Positions 29,002 to 43,130 of a stretch of 64,000 nucleotides of DNA are shown piece after piece. Where the stretch lies: positions 124,001 to 188,000 of the forward strand of contig NW_027137027.1 of assembly GCF_040869045.1 (NCBI RefSeq), in the 5' to 3' direction. This DNA is from Eurosta solidaginis. Its lineage: Eukaryota; Arthropoda; Insecta; Diptera; Tephritidae. Numbering within the stretch: position 1 is the first letter of the stretch; each line of letters starts with the position of its first letter. A model generated the notes under the pieces. That model saw only the letters and a list, made by a program, of their open reading frames with translations, was not told the DNA's origin and made no database searches. A program made the position numbers and the translations under genes.

Positions 29002-31039
29002 ATTATATTCTATCTTGCTATGGACACTTATCCCTTCTAGTCGGTTAACCCCACCCACAATAGATATGGACCCTTATCCCTTTTAGTCGGTTAATCCCAT
29101 CCACTTTGACGTAGAAATTGAACCGTTAGCGATAGAACCTTGTATCAGCTTTTGAATTAATATACACATAAAAACCTATAATCTGCAAAAATAAAATCGA
29201 TCCTGTCTTGCTTGGTTCAATAGATATGGACACTTATCCCTTTTAGTCGGTTAACCCCACCCACAATAGATGTGGACACTTATCCCTTTTAGTTGGTTAA
29301 TCCCATCCACTTTGACGTAGAAATTGAACCGTTAAGGATAGAACCTTGTATCAGATTTTGAATTAATATACACATAAAAACCTATCTACTGCAAAAATAA
29401 AATCGATTCTGTCTTGCTTAGTTCAATAGATATGGACACTTATCCCTATTAGTCGGTTAACCCCACCCAGTATGACGTAGAAATTGAACCGTTAACGATA
29501 GAACCTTAGATCAGCTTGTGGATCAATATACACATAAAAACCTATCATCTGCAAAAACAAAATCGATTCTATCTTGCTTGGTTCAATAGATATGGACACT
29601 TATCTCTTTTAGTCGGTTAACCCCAACCACTATAACGTAGAAATTGAACCGTTAACGATAGAATCTTGGATCAGCTTGTGGATTAATATACACATAAAAA
29701 CCTACCATCTGCAAAAATAAAATCGATTCTGTCTTGCTTGGTTCAATAGATATTCACACTTATCCCTTTTAGTCGGTTAACCCCAACCACTATAACGTAG
29801 AAATTGAGCCGTTAGCGGTAGAACCTTGTATCAGCTTTTGAATTAATATACACATAAAAACCTATCATCTGCAAAAATAAAATCGATCCTGTCTTTCTTG
29901 GTTCAATAGATATGGACACTTATCCCTTTAAGTCGGTTAACCCCAACCACAATAGATATGGACACTTATCCCTTTTAGTCAGTTAATCCCATCCACTTTG
30001 ACGTAGAAATTGAACCGTTAGCGATAGAACCTTGTATCAGCTTTTGAATTAATATACACATAAAAACCTATCATCTGCAAAAATAAAATCGATTCTGTCT
30101 TGCTTGGTTCAATAGATTTGTATACTTATCCCTTTTAGTCGGTTAACCCCACCCACAATAGATGTGGACACTTATCCCTTTTAGTCGGTTAACCCCATCC
30201 ACTTTGACGTAGAAATTGAACCGTTAACAATATAACCTTGTGTCAGCTTTTGAATTAATACACACATAAAAACCTACCATCTGCAAAAATAAATTATATT
30301 CTATCTTGCTATGGACACTTATCCCTTCTAGTCGGTTAACCCCACCCACAATAGATATGGACCCTTATCCCTTTTAGTCGGTTAATCCCATCCACTTTGA
30401 CGTAGAAATTGAACCGTTAGCGATAGAACCTTGTATCAGCTTTTGAATTAATATACACATAAAAACCTATCTACTGCAAAAATAAAATCGATTCGGTCTT
30501 GCTTAGTTCAATAGATATGGACACTTATCCCTATTAGTCGGTTAACCCCACCCAGTATGACGTAGAAATTGAACCGTTAACGATAGAACCTTAGATCAGC
30601 TTGTGGATCAATATACACATAAAAACCTATCATCTGCAAAAACAAAATCTATTCTATCTTGCTTGGTTCAATAGATATGGACACTTATCTCTTTTAGTCG
30701 GTTAACCCCAACCACTATAACGTAGAAATTGAACCGTTAACGATAGAATCTTGGATCAGCTTGTGGATTAATATACACATAAAAACCTACCATCTGCAAA
30801 ACTAAAATCGATTCTGTCTTGCTTGGTTCAATAGATATGGACACTTATCCCTTTTAGTCGGTTAACCCCACCCACAATAGATATGGACACTTATCCCTTT
30901 TAGTCGGTTAATCCCATCCACTTTGACGTAGAAATTGAACCGTTAACGATAGAACCTTGTATCAGATTTTGAATTAATATACACATAAAAACCTATCTAC
31001 TGCAAAAATAAAATCGATTCTGTCTTGCTTAGTTCAATA
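29002..31039 (+). repeat. Domain 3 block C (anchored interval)
   Basis: The interval is 2038 bp, identical in length to block B, and nearly identical by eye. Each marker sits 5052 bp downstream of its counterpart in B, which points to a recent duplication. Confidence 0.85.
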
Positions 31040-34000
31040 CATATGGACACTTATCCCTTTTAGTCGGTTAACCCCAACCACTATAACGTAGAAATTGAGC
31101 CGTTAGCGATAGAACCTTGTATCAGCTTTTGAATTAATATACACATAAAAACCTATCATCTGCAAAAATAAAATCGATCCTGTCTTTCTTGGTTCAATAG
31201 ATATGGACACTTATCCCTTTAAGTCGGTTAACCCCAACCACAATAGATATGGACACTTATCCCTTTTAGTCGGTTAATCCCATCCACTTTGACGTAGAAA
31301 TTGAACCGTTAGCGATAGAACCTTGTATCAGCTTTTGAATTAATATACACATAAAAACCTATCATCTGCAAAAATAAAATCGATTCTGTCTTGCTTGGTT
31401 CAATAGATTTGTATACTTATCCCTTTTAGTCGGTTAACCCCACCCACAATAGATGTGGACACTTATCCCTTTTAGTCGGTTAACCCCATCCACTTTGACG
31501 TAGAAATTGAACCGTTAACAATAGAACCTTGTGTCAGCTTTTGAATTAATACACACATAAAAACCTATCATCTGCAAAAACAAAATCGATTCTATCTTGC
31601 TTGGTTCAATAGATATGGACACTTATCCCTTTTAATTGGTTAACCCGACCCAGTATGACGTAGAAATTGAACCGTTAGCGATAGAATCTTGGATCAGCTT
31701 GTGGATTAATATACACATAAAAACCTACCATCTGCAAAAATAAATTCGATTCTGTTTTGCTTGGTTCAATAGATATGGGCACTTATCCCTTTTAGTCGGT
31801 TAACCCCACCCACAATAGATATGGACACTTATCCGTTTTGGTCGGTTAACCAGACCCAGTATGACGTAGAAATTTAACCGTTAGCGATAGAACCTTGTAT
31901 CAGCTTTTCAATTAATATACACATAAAAACCTATAATCTGCAAAAATAAAATCGATTCTGTCTTGCTTGGTTCAATAGATATGGACACTTATCCCTTTTA
32001 GTCGGTTAATCCCATCCACTTTGACGTAGAAATTGAACCGTTAACGATAGAACCTTGGATCAGCTTTTGAATTAATACACACATAAAAACCTATCATCTG
32101 CAAAAATAAAATCGATTCTGTCTTGCTTGGTTCAATAGATATGGACACTTATCCCTTTTAGTCGGATAACCCCACCCAGTATGACGTAGAAATTGAACCG
32201 TTAGCGATAGAACCTTGGATCAGCTTGTGTATTAATATACACATAAAAACCTACCACCTGCAGAAATAAAATCGATTCTGTCTTGCTTGGTTCAATAGAT
32301 TTGTATACTTATCCCTTTTAGTCGGTTAACCCCACCCACAATAGATGTGGACACTTATCCCTTTTAGTCGGTTAACCCCATCCACTTTGACGTAGAAATT
32401 GAACCGTTAACAATAGAACCTTGTGTCAGCTTTTGAATTAATACACACATAAAAACCTATCATCTGCAAAAACAAAATCGATTCTATCTTGCTTGGTTCA
32501 ATAGATATGGACACTTATCCCTTTTAGTTGGTTAACCCGACCCAGTATGACGTAGAAATTGAACCGTTACCGATAGAACCTTGGATCAGCTTGTGGATTA
32601 ATATACACATAAAAACCTACCATCTGCAAAAATAAATTCGATTCTGTTTTGCTTGGTTCAATAGATATGGGCACTTATCCCTTTTAGTCGGTTAACCCCA
32701 CCCACAATAGATATGGACACTTATCCCTTTTAGTCGGTTAACCCCATCCACTTTGACGTAGAAATTGAACCGTTAACGATAGAACCTTTTATCAGCTTCT
32801 GAATTAATATACACATAAAAACCTATCATCTGCAAAAACAAAATCGATTCTATCTTGCTTGGTTCAATAGATATGGACACTTATCCCTTTTAGTCGGTTA
32901 GCCCCACCCATAATAGATATGGGCACTTATCCCTTTTAGTCGGTTAATCCCATCCACTTTGACGTAGAAATTGAACCGTTAACGATAGAACCTTGTATCA
33001 GCTTTTGAATTAATATACACATAAAAACCTATCATCTGCAAAAATAAAATTGATTCTGTCTTGCTTGGTTCAATAGATATGGACACTTATCCCTTTTGGT
33101 CGGTTAACCCCATCCACTTTGACGTAGAAATTGAACCGTTAACCATAGAACCTTGTATCAGCTTTTGAATTAATATACACATAAAAACCTATCGTCTGCA
33201 AAAACAAAATCGATTCTATCTTGCTTGGTTCAATAGATATGGACACTTATTCCTTTTAGTCGGTTAACCCCATCCACTTTGACGTAGAAATTGAACCGTT
33301 AACGATAGAACCTTTTATCAGCTTTTGAATTAATATACACATAAAAACCTATCATCTGCAAAAACAAAATCGATTCTATCTTGCTTGGTTCAATAGATAT
33401 GGACACTTATCCCTTTTAGTCGGTTAACCCCATCCACTTTGACGTAGAAATTGAACCGTTAAGGATAGAACCTTGTATCAGCTTTTGAATTAATATACAC
33501 ATAAAAACCTATCATCTGCAAAAACAAAATCGATTCTATCTTGCTTGGTTCAATAGATATGGACACTTATCCCTTTTAGTCGGTTAACCCAAACCACTAT
33601 AACGTAGAAATTGAACTGTTAACGATATAACCATGGATCAGCCTGTGGATTAATATACACATAAAAACCTATAATCTGCAAAAATAAAATCGATACTATC
33701 TTGTTTGGTTCAATAGATATGGACACTTATCCCTTTTAGTCAGATAACCCCACCCAGTATGACGTAGAAATTGAACCGTTAGCGATAGAACCTTGGATCA
33801 GCTTGTGGATTAATATATACATAAAAACCTACCATCTGCAAAAATAAAATCGATTCTGTCTTGCTTGGTTCCATAGATATGGACACTTATCCCTTTTAGT
33901 CGGTTAACCCCACCCAGTATTACGTAGAAATTGAACCGTTAACGATAGAACCTTGGGTCAGCTTGTGGATTAATATACACATAAAAACCTACCATCTGCA

Positions 34001-35524
34001 AAAATGAATCGATTCTGTCTTGCTTGGTTCAATAGATGTGGACACTTATCCATTTTATTCGGATAACCCCACCCAGTATGACGTAGAAATTGAACCGTTA
34101 ACGATAGAACCTTGGATCAGCTTGTTGATTAATATGCGCAAAAAAACCTACCATCTGCAAAAATAAAATATTCTGTCTTGCTTGGTTCAATAGATGTGGA
34201 CACTTATCCCTTTTATTCGGATAACCCCACCCAGTATGACGTAGAAATTGAACCGTTAGCGATAGAACCTTGGATCAGCTTGTGTATTAATATACACATA
34301 AAAACCTACCACCTGCAGAAATAAAATCGATTCTGTCTTGCTTGGTTCAATAGATTTGTATACTTATCCCTTTTAGTCGGTTAACCCCACCCACAATAGA
34401 TGTGGACACTTATCCCTTTTAGCCGGTTAACCCCATCCACTTTGACGTAGAAATTGAACCGTTAACAATAGAACCTTGTGTCAGCTTTTGAATTAATACA
34501 CACATAAAAACCTATCATCTGCAAAAAAAAATCGATTCTATCTTGCTTGGTTCAATAGATATGGACACTTATCCCTTTTAGTTGGTTAACCCGACCCAGT
34601 ATGACGTAGAAATTGAACCGTTAGCGATAGAACCTTGGATCAGCTTGTGGATTAATATACACATAAAAACCTACCATCTGCAAAAATAAATTCGATTCTG
34701 TTTTGCTTGGTTCAATAGATATGGGCACTTATCCCTTTTAGTCGGTTAACCCCACCCACAATAGATATGGACACTTATCCCTTTTAGTCGGTTAACCCCA
34801 TCCACTTTGACGTAGAAATTGAACCGTTAACGATTAGAACTCGATTCTATCTTGCTTGGTTCAATAGATATGGACACTTATCCCTTTTAGTCGGTTAGCC
34901 CCACCCATAATAAATATGGGCACTTATCCCTTTTAGTCGGTTAATCCCATCCACTTTGACATAGAAATTGAACCGTTAACGCTAGAACCTTGTATCAGCT
35001 TTTGAATTAATATAGACATAAAAACCTATAATCTGCAAAAATAAAATCGATCCTGTCTTGCTTGGTTCAATAGATATGGACACTTATCCCTTTTAGGCGG
35101 TTAACCCCATCCACTTTGACGTAGAAATTGAACCGTTAACGATAGAACCTTGTATCAGCTTTTGAATTAATATACACATAAAAACCTATCATCTGCAAAA
35201 ACAAAATCAATTCTATCTTGCTTGGTTCAATAGATATGGACACTTATCCCTTTTAGTCGGTTAACCCTACCCACTTTGACGTAGAAATTGAACCGTTAAC
35301 GATAGAACCATGGATTAGCCTGTGGATTAATATACACATAAAAACCTATCATCTGCAAAAATAAAATCGATTCTATCTTGCTTGGTTCAATAGATATGGA
35401 CACTTATCCCTTTTAGTCGGTTAACCCGACCCAGTATGACGTAGAAATTGAACCGTTAGCGATAGAACCGTGGATCAGCTTGTGGATTAATATACACATA
35501 AAAACCTACCATCTGCAAAAATAA

Positions 35525-37767
35525 ATTATATTCTATCTTGCTATGGACACTTATCCCTTCTAGTCGGTTAACCCCACCCACAATAGATATGGACTCTTAT
35601 CCCTTTTAGTCGGTTAATCCCATCCACTTTGACGTAGAAATTGAACCGTTAGCGATAGAACCTTGTATCAGCTTTTGAATTAATATACACATAAAAACCT
35701 ATAATCTGCAAAAATAAAATCGATCCTGTCTTGCTTGGTTCAATAGATATGGACACTTATCCCTTTTAGTCGGTTAACCCCACCCACAATAGATGTGGAC
35801 ACTTATCCCTTTTAGTTGGTTAATCCCATCCACTTTGACGTAGAAATTGAACCGTTAAGGATAGAACCTTGTATCAGATTTTGAATTAATATACACATAA
35901 AAACCTATCTACTGCAAAAATAAAATCGATTCTGTCTTGCTTAGTTCAATAGATATGGACACTTATCCCTATTAGTCGGTTAACCCCACCCAGTATGACG
36001 TAGAAATTGAACCGTTAACGATAGAACCTTAGATCAGCTTGTGGATCAATATACACATAAAAACCTATCATCTGCAAAAACAAAATCGATTCTATCTTGC
36101 TTGGTTCAATAGATATGGACACTTATCTCTTTTAGTCGGTTAACCCCAACCACTATAACGTAGAAATTGAACCGTTAACGATAGAATCTTGGATCAGCTT
36201 GTGGATTAATATACACATAAAAACCTACCATCTGCAAAAATAAAATCGATTCTGTCTTGCTTGGTTCAATAGATATTCACACTTATCCCTTTTAGTCGGT
36301 TAACCCCAACCACTATAACGTAGAAATTGAGCCGTTAGCGGTAGAACCTTGTATCAGCTTTTGAATTAATATACACATAAAAACCTATCATCTGCAAAAA
36401 TAAAATCGATCTTGTCTTTCTTGGTTCAATAGATATGGACACTTATCCCTTTAAGTCGGTTAACCCCAACCACAATAGATATGGACACTTATCCCTTTTA
36501 GTCAGTTAATCCCATCCACTTTGACGTAGAAATTGAACCGTTAGCGATAGAACCTTGTATCAGCTTTTGAATTAATATACACATAAAAACCTATCATCTG
36601 CAAAAATAAAATCGATTCTGTCTTGCTTGGTTCAATAGATTTGTATACTTATCCCTTTTAGTCGGTTAACCCCACCCACAATAGATGTGGACACTTATCC
36701 CTTTTAGTCGGTTAACCCCATCCACTTTGACGTAGAAATTGAACCGTTAACAATAGAACCTTGTGTCAGCTTTTGAATTAGTACACACATAAAAACCTAC
36801 CATCTGCAAAAATAAATTATATTCTATCTTGCTATGGACACTTATCCCTTCTAGTCGGTTAACCCCACCCACAATAGATATGGACCCTTATCCCTTTTAG
36901 TCGGTTAATCCCATCCACTTTGACGTAGAAATTGAACCGTTAGCGATAGAACCTTGTATCAGCTTTTGAATTAATATACACATAAAAACCTATAATCTGC
37001 AAAAATAAAATCGATCCTGTCTTGCTTGGTTCAATAGATATGGACACTTATCCCTTTTAGTCGGTTAACCCCACCCACAATAGATATGGACACTTATCCC
37101 TTTTAGTCGGTTAATCCCATCCACTTTGACGTAGAAATTGAACCGTTAACGATTGAACCTTGTATCAGATTTTGAATTAATATACACATAAAAACCTATC
37201 TACTGCAAAAATAAAATCGTTTCTGTCTTGCTTAGTTCAATAGATATGGACACTTATCCCTATTAGTCGGTTAACCCCACCCAGTATGACGTAGAAATTG
37301 AACCGTTAACGATAGAACCTTAGATCAGCTTGTGGATCAATATACACATAAAAACCTATCATCTGCAAAAACAAAATCTATTCTATCTTGCTTGGTTCAA
37401 TAGATATGGACACTTATCTCTTTTAGTCGGTTAACCCCAACCACTATAACGTAGAAATTGAACCGTTAACGATAGAATCTTGGATCAGCTTGTGGATTAA
37501 TATACACATAAAAACCTACCATCTGCAAAACTAAAATCGATTCTGTCTTGCTTGGTTCAATAGATATGGACACTTATCCCTTTTAGTCGGTTAACCCCAC
37601 CCACAATAGATATGGACACTTATCCCTTTTAGTCGGTTAATCCCATCCACTTTGACGTAAAATTGAACCGTTAACGATAGAACCTTGTATCAGATTTTGA
37701 ATTAATATACACATAAAAACCTATCTACTGCAAAAATAAAATCGATTCTGTCTTGCTTAGTTCAATA
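35525..37767 (+). repeat. Domain 3 block D (anchored interval)
   Basis: The interval is 2243 bp, which is the length of block A less one base (a GACGTAAAATTG deletion near 37660). Markers lie 17357 bp from block A, and the preceding sequence shares block A's unusual junction GATTAGAACTCGATT (17475 and 34832). Confidence 0.85.
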
Positions 37768-40700
37768 CATATGGACACTTATCCCTTTTAGTCGGTTAAC
37801 CCCAACCATTATAACGTAGAAATTGAGCCGTTAGCGATAGAACCTTGTATCAGCTTTTGAATTAATATACACATAAAAACCTATCATCTGCAAAAATAAA
37901 ATCGATCCTGTCTTTCTTGGTTCAATAGATATGGACACTTATCCCTTTAAGTCGGTTAACCCCAACCACAATAGATATGGACACTTATCCCTTTTAGTCG
38001 GTTAATCCCATCCACTTTGACGTAGAAATTGAACCGTTAGCGATAGAACCTTGTATCAGCTTTTGAATTAATATACACATAAAAACCTATCATCTGCAAA
38101 AATAAAATCGATTCTGTCTTGCTTGGTTCAATAGATTTGTATACTTATCCCTTTTAGTCGGTTAACCCCACCCACAATAGATGTGGACACTTATCCCTTT
38201 TAGTCGGTTAACCCCATCCACTTTGACGTAGAAATTGAACCGTTAACAATAGAACCTTGTGTCAGCTTTTGAATTAATACACACATAAAAACCTATCATC
38301 TGCAAAAACAAAATCGATTCTATCTTGCTTGGTTCAATAGATATGGACACTTATCCCTTTTAATTGGTTAACCCGACCCAGTATGACGTAGAAATTGAAC
38401 CGTTAGCGATAGAATCTTGGATCAGCTTGTGGATTAATATACACATAAAAACCTACCATCTGCAAAAATAAATTCGATTCTGTTTTGCTTGGTTCAATAG
38501 ATATGGGCACTTATCCCTTTTAGTCGGTTAACCCCACCCACAATAGATATGGACACTTATCCGTTTTGGTCGGTTAACCCGACCCAGTATGACGTAGAAA
38601 TTTAACCGTTAGCGATAGAACCTTGTATCAGCTTTTCAATTAATATACACATAAAAACCTATAATCTGCAAAAATAAAATCGATTCTGTCTTGCTTGGTT
38701 CAATAGATATGGACACTTATCCCTTTTAGTCGGTTAATCCCATCCACTTTGACGTAGAAATTGAACCGTTAACGATAGAACCTTGGATCAGCTTTTGAAT
38801 TAATACACACATAAAAACCTATCATATGCAAAAATAAAATCGATTCTGTCTTGCTTGGTTCAATAGATATGGACACTTATCCCTTTTAGTCGGATAACCC
38901 CACCCAGTATGACGTAGAAATTGAACCGTTAGCGATAGAACCTTGGATCAGCTTGTGTATTAATATACACATAAAAACCTACCACCTGCAGAAATAAAAT
39001 CGATTCTGTCTTGCTTGGTTCAATAGATTTGTATACTTATCCCTTTTAGTCGGTTAACCCCACCCACAATAGATGTGGACACTTATCCCTTTTAGTCGGT
39101 TAACCCCATCCACTTTGACGTAGAAATTGAACCGTTAACAATAGAACCTTGTGTCAGCTTTTGAATTAATACACACATAAAAACCTATCATCTGCAAAAA
39201 CAAAATCGATTCTATCTTGCTTGGTTCAATAGATATGGACACTTATCCCTTTTAGTTGGTTAACCCGACCCAGTATGACGTAGAAATTGAACCGTTACCG
39301 ATAGAACCTTGGATCAGCTTGTGGATTAATATACACATAAAAACCTACCATCTGCAAAAATAAATTCGATTCTGTTTTGCTTGGTTCAATAGATATGGGC
39401 ACTTATCCCTTTTAGTCGGTTAACCCCACCCACAATAGATATGGACACTTATCCCTTTTAGTCGGTTAACCCCATCCACTTTGACGTAGAAATTGAACCG
39501 TTAACGATAGAACCTTTTATCAGCTTCTGAATTAATATACACATAAAAACCTATCATCTGCAAAAACAAAATCGATTCTATCTTGCTTGGTTCAATAGAT
39601 ATGGACACTTATCCCTTTTAGTCGGTTAGCCCCACCCATAATAGATATGGGCACTTATCCCTTTTAGTCGGTTAATCCCATCCACTTTGACGTAGAAATT
39701 GAACCGTTAACGATAGAACCTTGTATCAGCTTTTGAATTAATATACACATAAAAACCTATCATCTGCAAAAATAAAATTGATTCTGTCTTGCTTGGTTCA
39801 ATAGATATGGACACTTATCCCTTTTGGTCGGTTAACCCCATCCACTTTGACGTAGAAATTGAACCGTTAACCATAGAACCTTGTATCAGCTTTTGAATTA
39901 ATATACACATAAAAGCCTATCGTCTGCAAAAACAAAATCGATTCTATCTTGCTTGGTTCAATAGATATGGACACTTATCCCTTTTAGTCGGTTAACCCCA
40001 TCCACTTTGACGTAGAAATTGAACCGTTAACGATAGAACCTTTTATCAGCTTTTGAATTAATATACACATAAAAACCTATCATCTGCAAAAACAAAATCG
40101 ATTCTATCTTGCTTGGTTCAATAGATATGGACACTTATCCCTTTTAGTCGGTTAACCCCATCCACTTTGACGTAGAAATTGAACCGTTAACGATAGAACC
40201 TTGTATCAGCTTTTGAATTAATATACACATAAAAACCTATCATCTGCAAAAACAAAATCGATTCTATCTTGCTTGGTTCAATAGATATGGACACTTATCC
40301 CTTTTAGTCGGTTAACCCAAACCACTATAACGTAGAAATTGAACTGTTAACGATATAACCATGGATCAGCCTGTGGATTAATATACACATAAAAACCTAT
40401 AATCTGCAAAAATAAAATCGATACTATCTTGTTTGGTTCAATAGATATGGACACTTATCCCTTTTAGTCAGATAACCCCACCCAGTATGACGTAGAAATT
40501 GAACCGTTAGCGATAGAACCTTGGATCAGCTTGTGGATTAATATACACATAAAAACCTACCATCTGCAAAAATAAAATCGATTCTGTCTTGCTTGGTTCC
40601 ATAGATATGGACACTTATCCCTTTTAGTCGGTTAACCCCACCCAGTATTACGTAGAAATTGAACCGTTAACGATAGAACCTTGGGTCAGCTTGTGGATTA

Positions 40701-40899
40701 ATATACACATAAAAACCTACCATCTGCAAAAATGAATCGATTCTGTCTTGCTTGGTTCAATAGATATGGACACTTATCCCTTTTAGTCGGTTAACCCCAC
40801 CCAGTTTGACGTAGAAATTGAACCGTTAGCGATAGAACCTTGGATCAGCTGTTGGATTAATATGCACATAAAAACCTACCATCTGCAAAAATAAATTCG

Positions 40900-43130
40900 A
40901 TCCTACCTTGCTTGGTTCAATAGATATGGACACTTGTCCCTATTAGTCGGTTAACCCCACCCAGTATGACGTAGAAATTGAACCGTTAGCGATAGAACCT
41001 TGGATCAGCTTGTGGATTAATACACACGTAAAACCCTATCATCTGCAAAAACAAAATCGATTCTATCTTGCTTATCCCTTTTAGTCGGTTAACCCCACCC
41101 AGTATGACGTAGAAATTGAACCGTTAGCGGTAGAACCTTGGATTAGCTTGTGGATTAATACACACGTAAAACCCTATCATCTGCAAAAACAAAATCGATT
41201 CTATCTTGATTATCCCTTTTAGTCGGTTAACCCCACCTAGTATAAAGTAGAAATTGAACCGTTAGCGAAAGAACTTCGGATCAGCTTGTGGATTAATACA
41301 CACATAAAAAACTACCATCTGCAAAAATAAATTCGATTCTATCTTGCTTGTTTCAATAGATTTGTATACTTATCCCGTTTAGTCGGTTAACCCCACCCAC
41401 TATGACGTAGAAATTGAACCATTAAAGATAGAGCCTTGGATCAGCTTGTGGATTAATATAAGCATAAAACCCTATCATCTGCAAAAATAAAATCGTTCTA
41501 TCTTGCTTGGTTCAATAGATATGGACACTTATCCCTTTTAGTCGGTTAACCCCATCCACTTTGACGTAGAAATTGAACCGTTAACGATAGAACCTTGTAT
41601 CAGCTTTTGAATTAATATACACATAAAAACCTATCATCTGCAAAAATAAATTCGATCCTACCTTGCTTGGTTCAATATATATGGACACTTATCCCTATTA
41701 GTCGGTTAACCCAACCCAGTATGACGTAGAAATTGAACCGTTATCGGTAGAACCTTGGATCAGCTTGTGTATTAATACACACGTAAAACCCTACCATCTT
41801 CAAAAACAAAATCGATTCTATCTTGTTTATCCCTTTTAGTCGGTTAACCCCACCCAGTATAACGTAGAAATTGAACCGTTAGCGATAGAACCTTGGATCA
41901 GCTTGTGGATGAATATACACATAAAAGCTACCATCTGCAAAAATAAATTCGATTCTATCTTGCTTGGTTCAATAGATATGTATACTTATCCCTTTTAGTC
42001 GGTTAACCCCACCCACTATGACGTAGAAATTGAACCATTAAAGATAGAGCCTTGGATCAGCTTGTGGATTAATATAAGCATAAAACCCTATCATCTGCAA
42101 AAATAAAATCGTTCTATCTTGCTTGGTTCAATAGATATGGACACTTATCCCTTTTAGTCGGTTAACCCCACATAGTATAACGTAGAAATTGAACCGTTAG
42201 CGATAGAACCTTGGATCAGCTTGTAAATTAATACACACGTAAAACCCTATCATCTGCAAAAACAAAATCGATTATATCTTATTTATCCCTTTTAGTCGGT
42301 TAACACCACCCAGTGTGACGTAGAAATTGAACCGTTAGCGGTAGAACCTTGGATCAGCCTGTGGATTAATACACACGTAAAACCCTATCATCTGCAAAAA
42401 CAAAATCGATTCTATCTTGCTTATCCCTTTTAGTCGGTTAACCCCACCCAGTACAACGTAGAAATTGAACCGTTAGCGATAGAACTTTGGATCAGCTTGT
42501 GGATTAATACACACATAAAAAACTACCATCTGCAAAAATAAATTCGATTCTATCTTGCTTGTTTCAATAGATTTGTATACTTATCCCTTTTAGTCGGTTA
42601 ACCCCACCCACTATGACATAGAAATTGAACCATTAAAGATAGAGCCTTGGATCAGCTTGTGGATTAATATACGCGTAAAACCCTATCACCTGCAAAAATA
42701 AAATCGTTCTATCTTGCTTGGTCAATATGGTCAATATGGACACTTATCCCTTTTAGTCGGTTAACCCCACCCAGTATGACGTAGAAATTGAACCGTTAGC
42801 GGTAGAACCTTTGATCAGCTTGTGGATTAATACACACGTAAAACCCTATCATCTGCAAAAAAAAAATCGATTCTATCTTGCTTATCCCTTTTAGTCGGTT
42901 AACCCCACCCAGTATAACGTAGAAATTGAACCGTTAGCGATAGAACTTTGGATAAGCTTGTGGATTAATACACACATAAAAAACTACCATCTGCAAAAAT
43001 AAATTCGATTCTATCTTGCTTGTTTCAATAGATTTGTATACTTATCCCTTTTAGTCGGTTAACCCCACCCACTATGACGTAGAAATTGAACCATTAAAGA
43101 CAGAACCTTGGATCAGCTTGTGGATTAATA
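40900..43130 (+). repeat. Divergent irregular satellite subdomain with 138-bp units
   Basis: This stretch carries variants that are rare elsewhere: ACACACGTAAAACCC, CCATTAAAGATAGAGCC (about 41421, 42037, 42632, and a changed copy at 43093) and TGTTTCAATAGATTTG. Several units run straight from TCTTGCTT into ATCCC, losing 22 bp including GGTTCAATAG. The spacings 41066-41204 and 42277-42415 are both 138 bp; related junctions are at 41821 and 42876. The deletion lies between two CTT triplets, so slippage or end-joining at CTT would explain it. It looks older or less homogenised than its flanks. Edges are approximate. Confidence 0.8.

Larger units (their letters stand above)
16110..40750 (+). repeat. 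Higher-order repeat domain 3, period about 5.0 kb
   Basis: Several rare variants recur together. The deleted-unit pair ATTATATTCTATCTTGCTATGG lies 1291 bp apart in four blocks (18168/19459, 23950/25241, 29002/30293, 35525/36816). GATATTCACAC occurs near 18918, 24700, 29752 and 36275, and TAGGCGGTTAACC at 17737, 22787, 23519, 28571 and 35094. Base spacings are 4993 (16191 to 21184), 5050 and 5052 bp. Larger spacings of 5782 and 6523 reflect inserted sub-blocks, including a 732-bp duplication (22787 and 23519). The value 732 equals 2x160+2x206, so whole monomers are exchanged. Confidence 0.88.
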
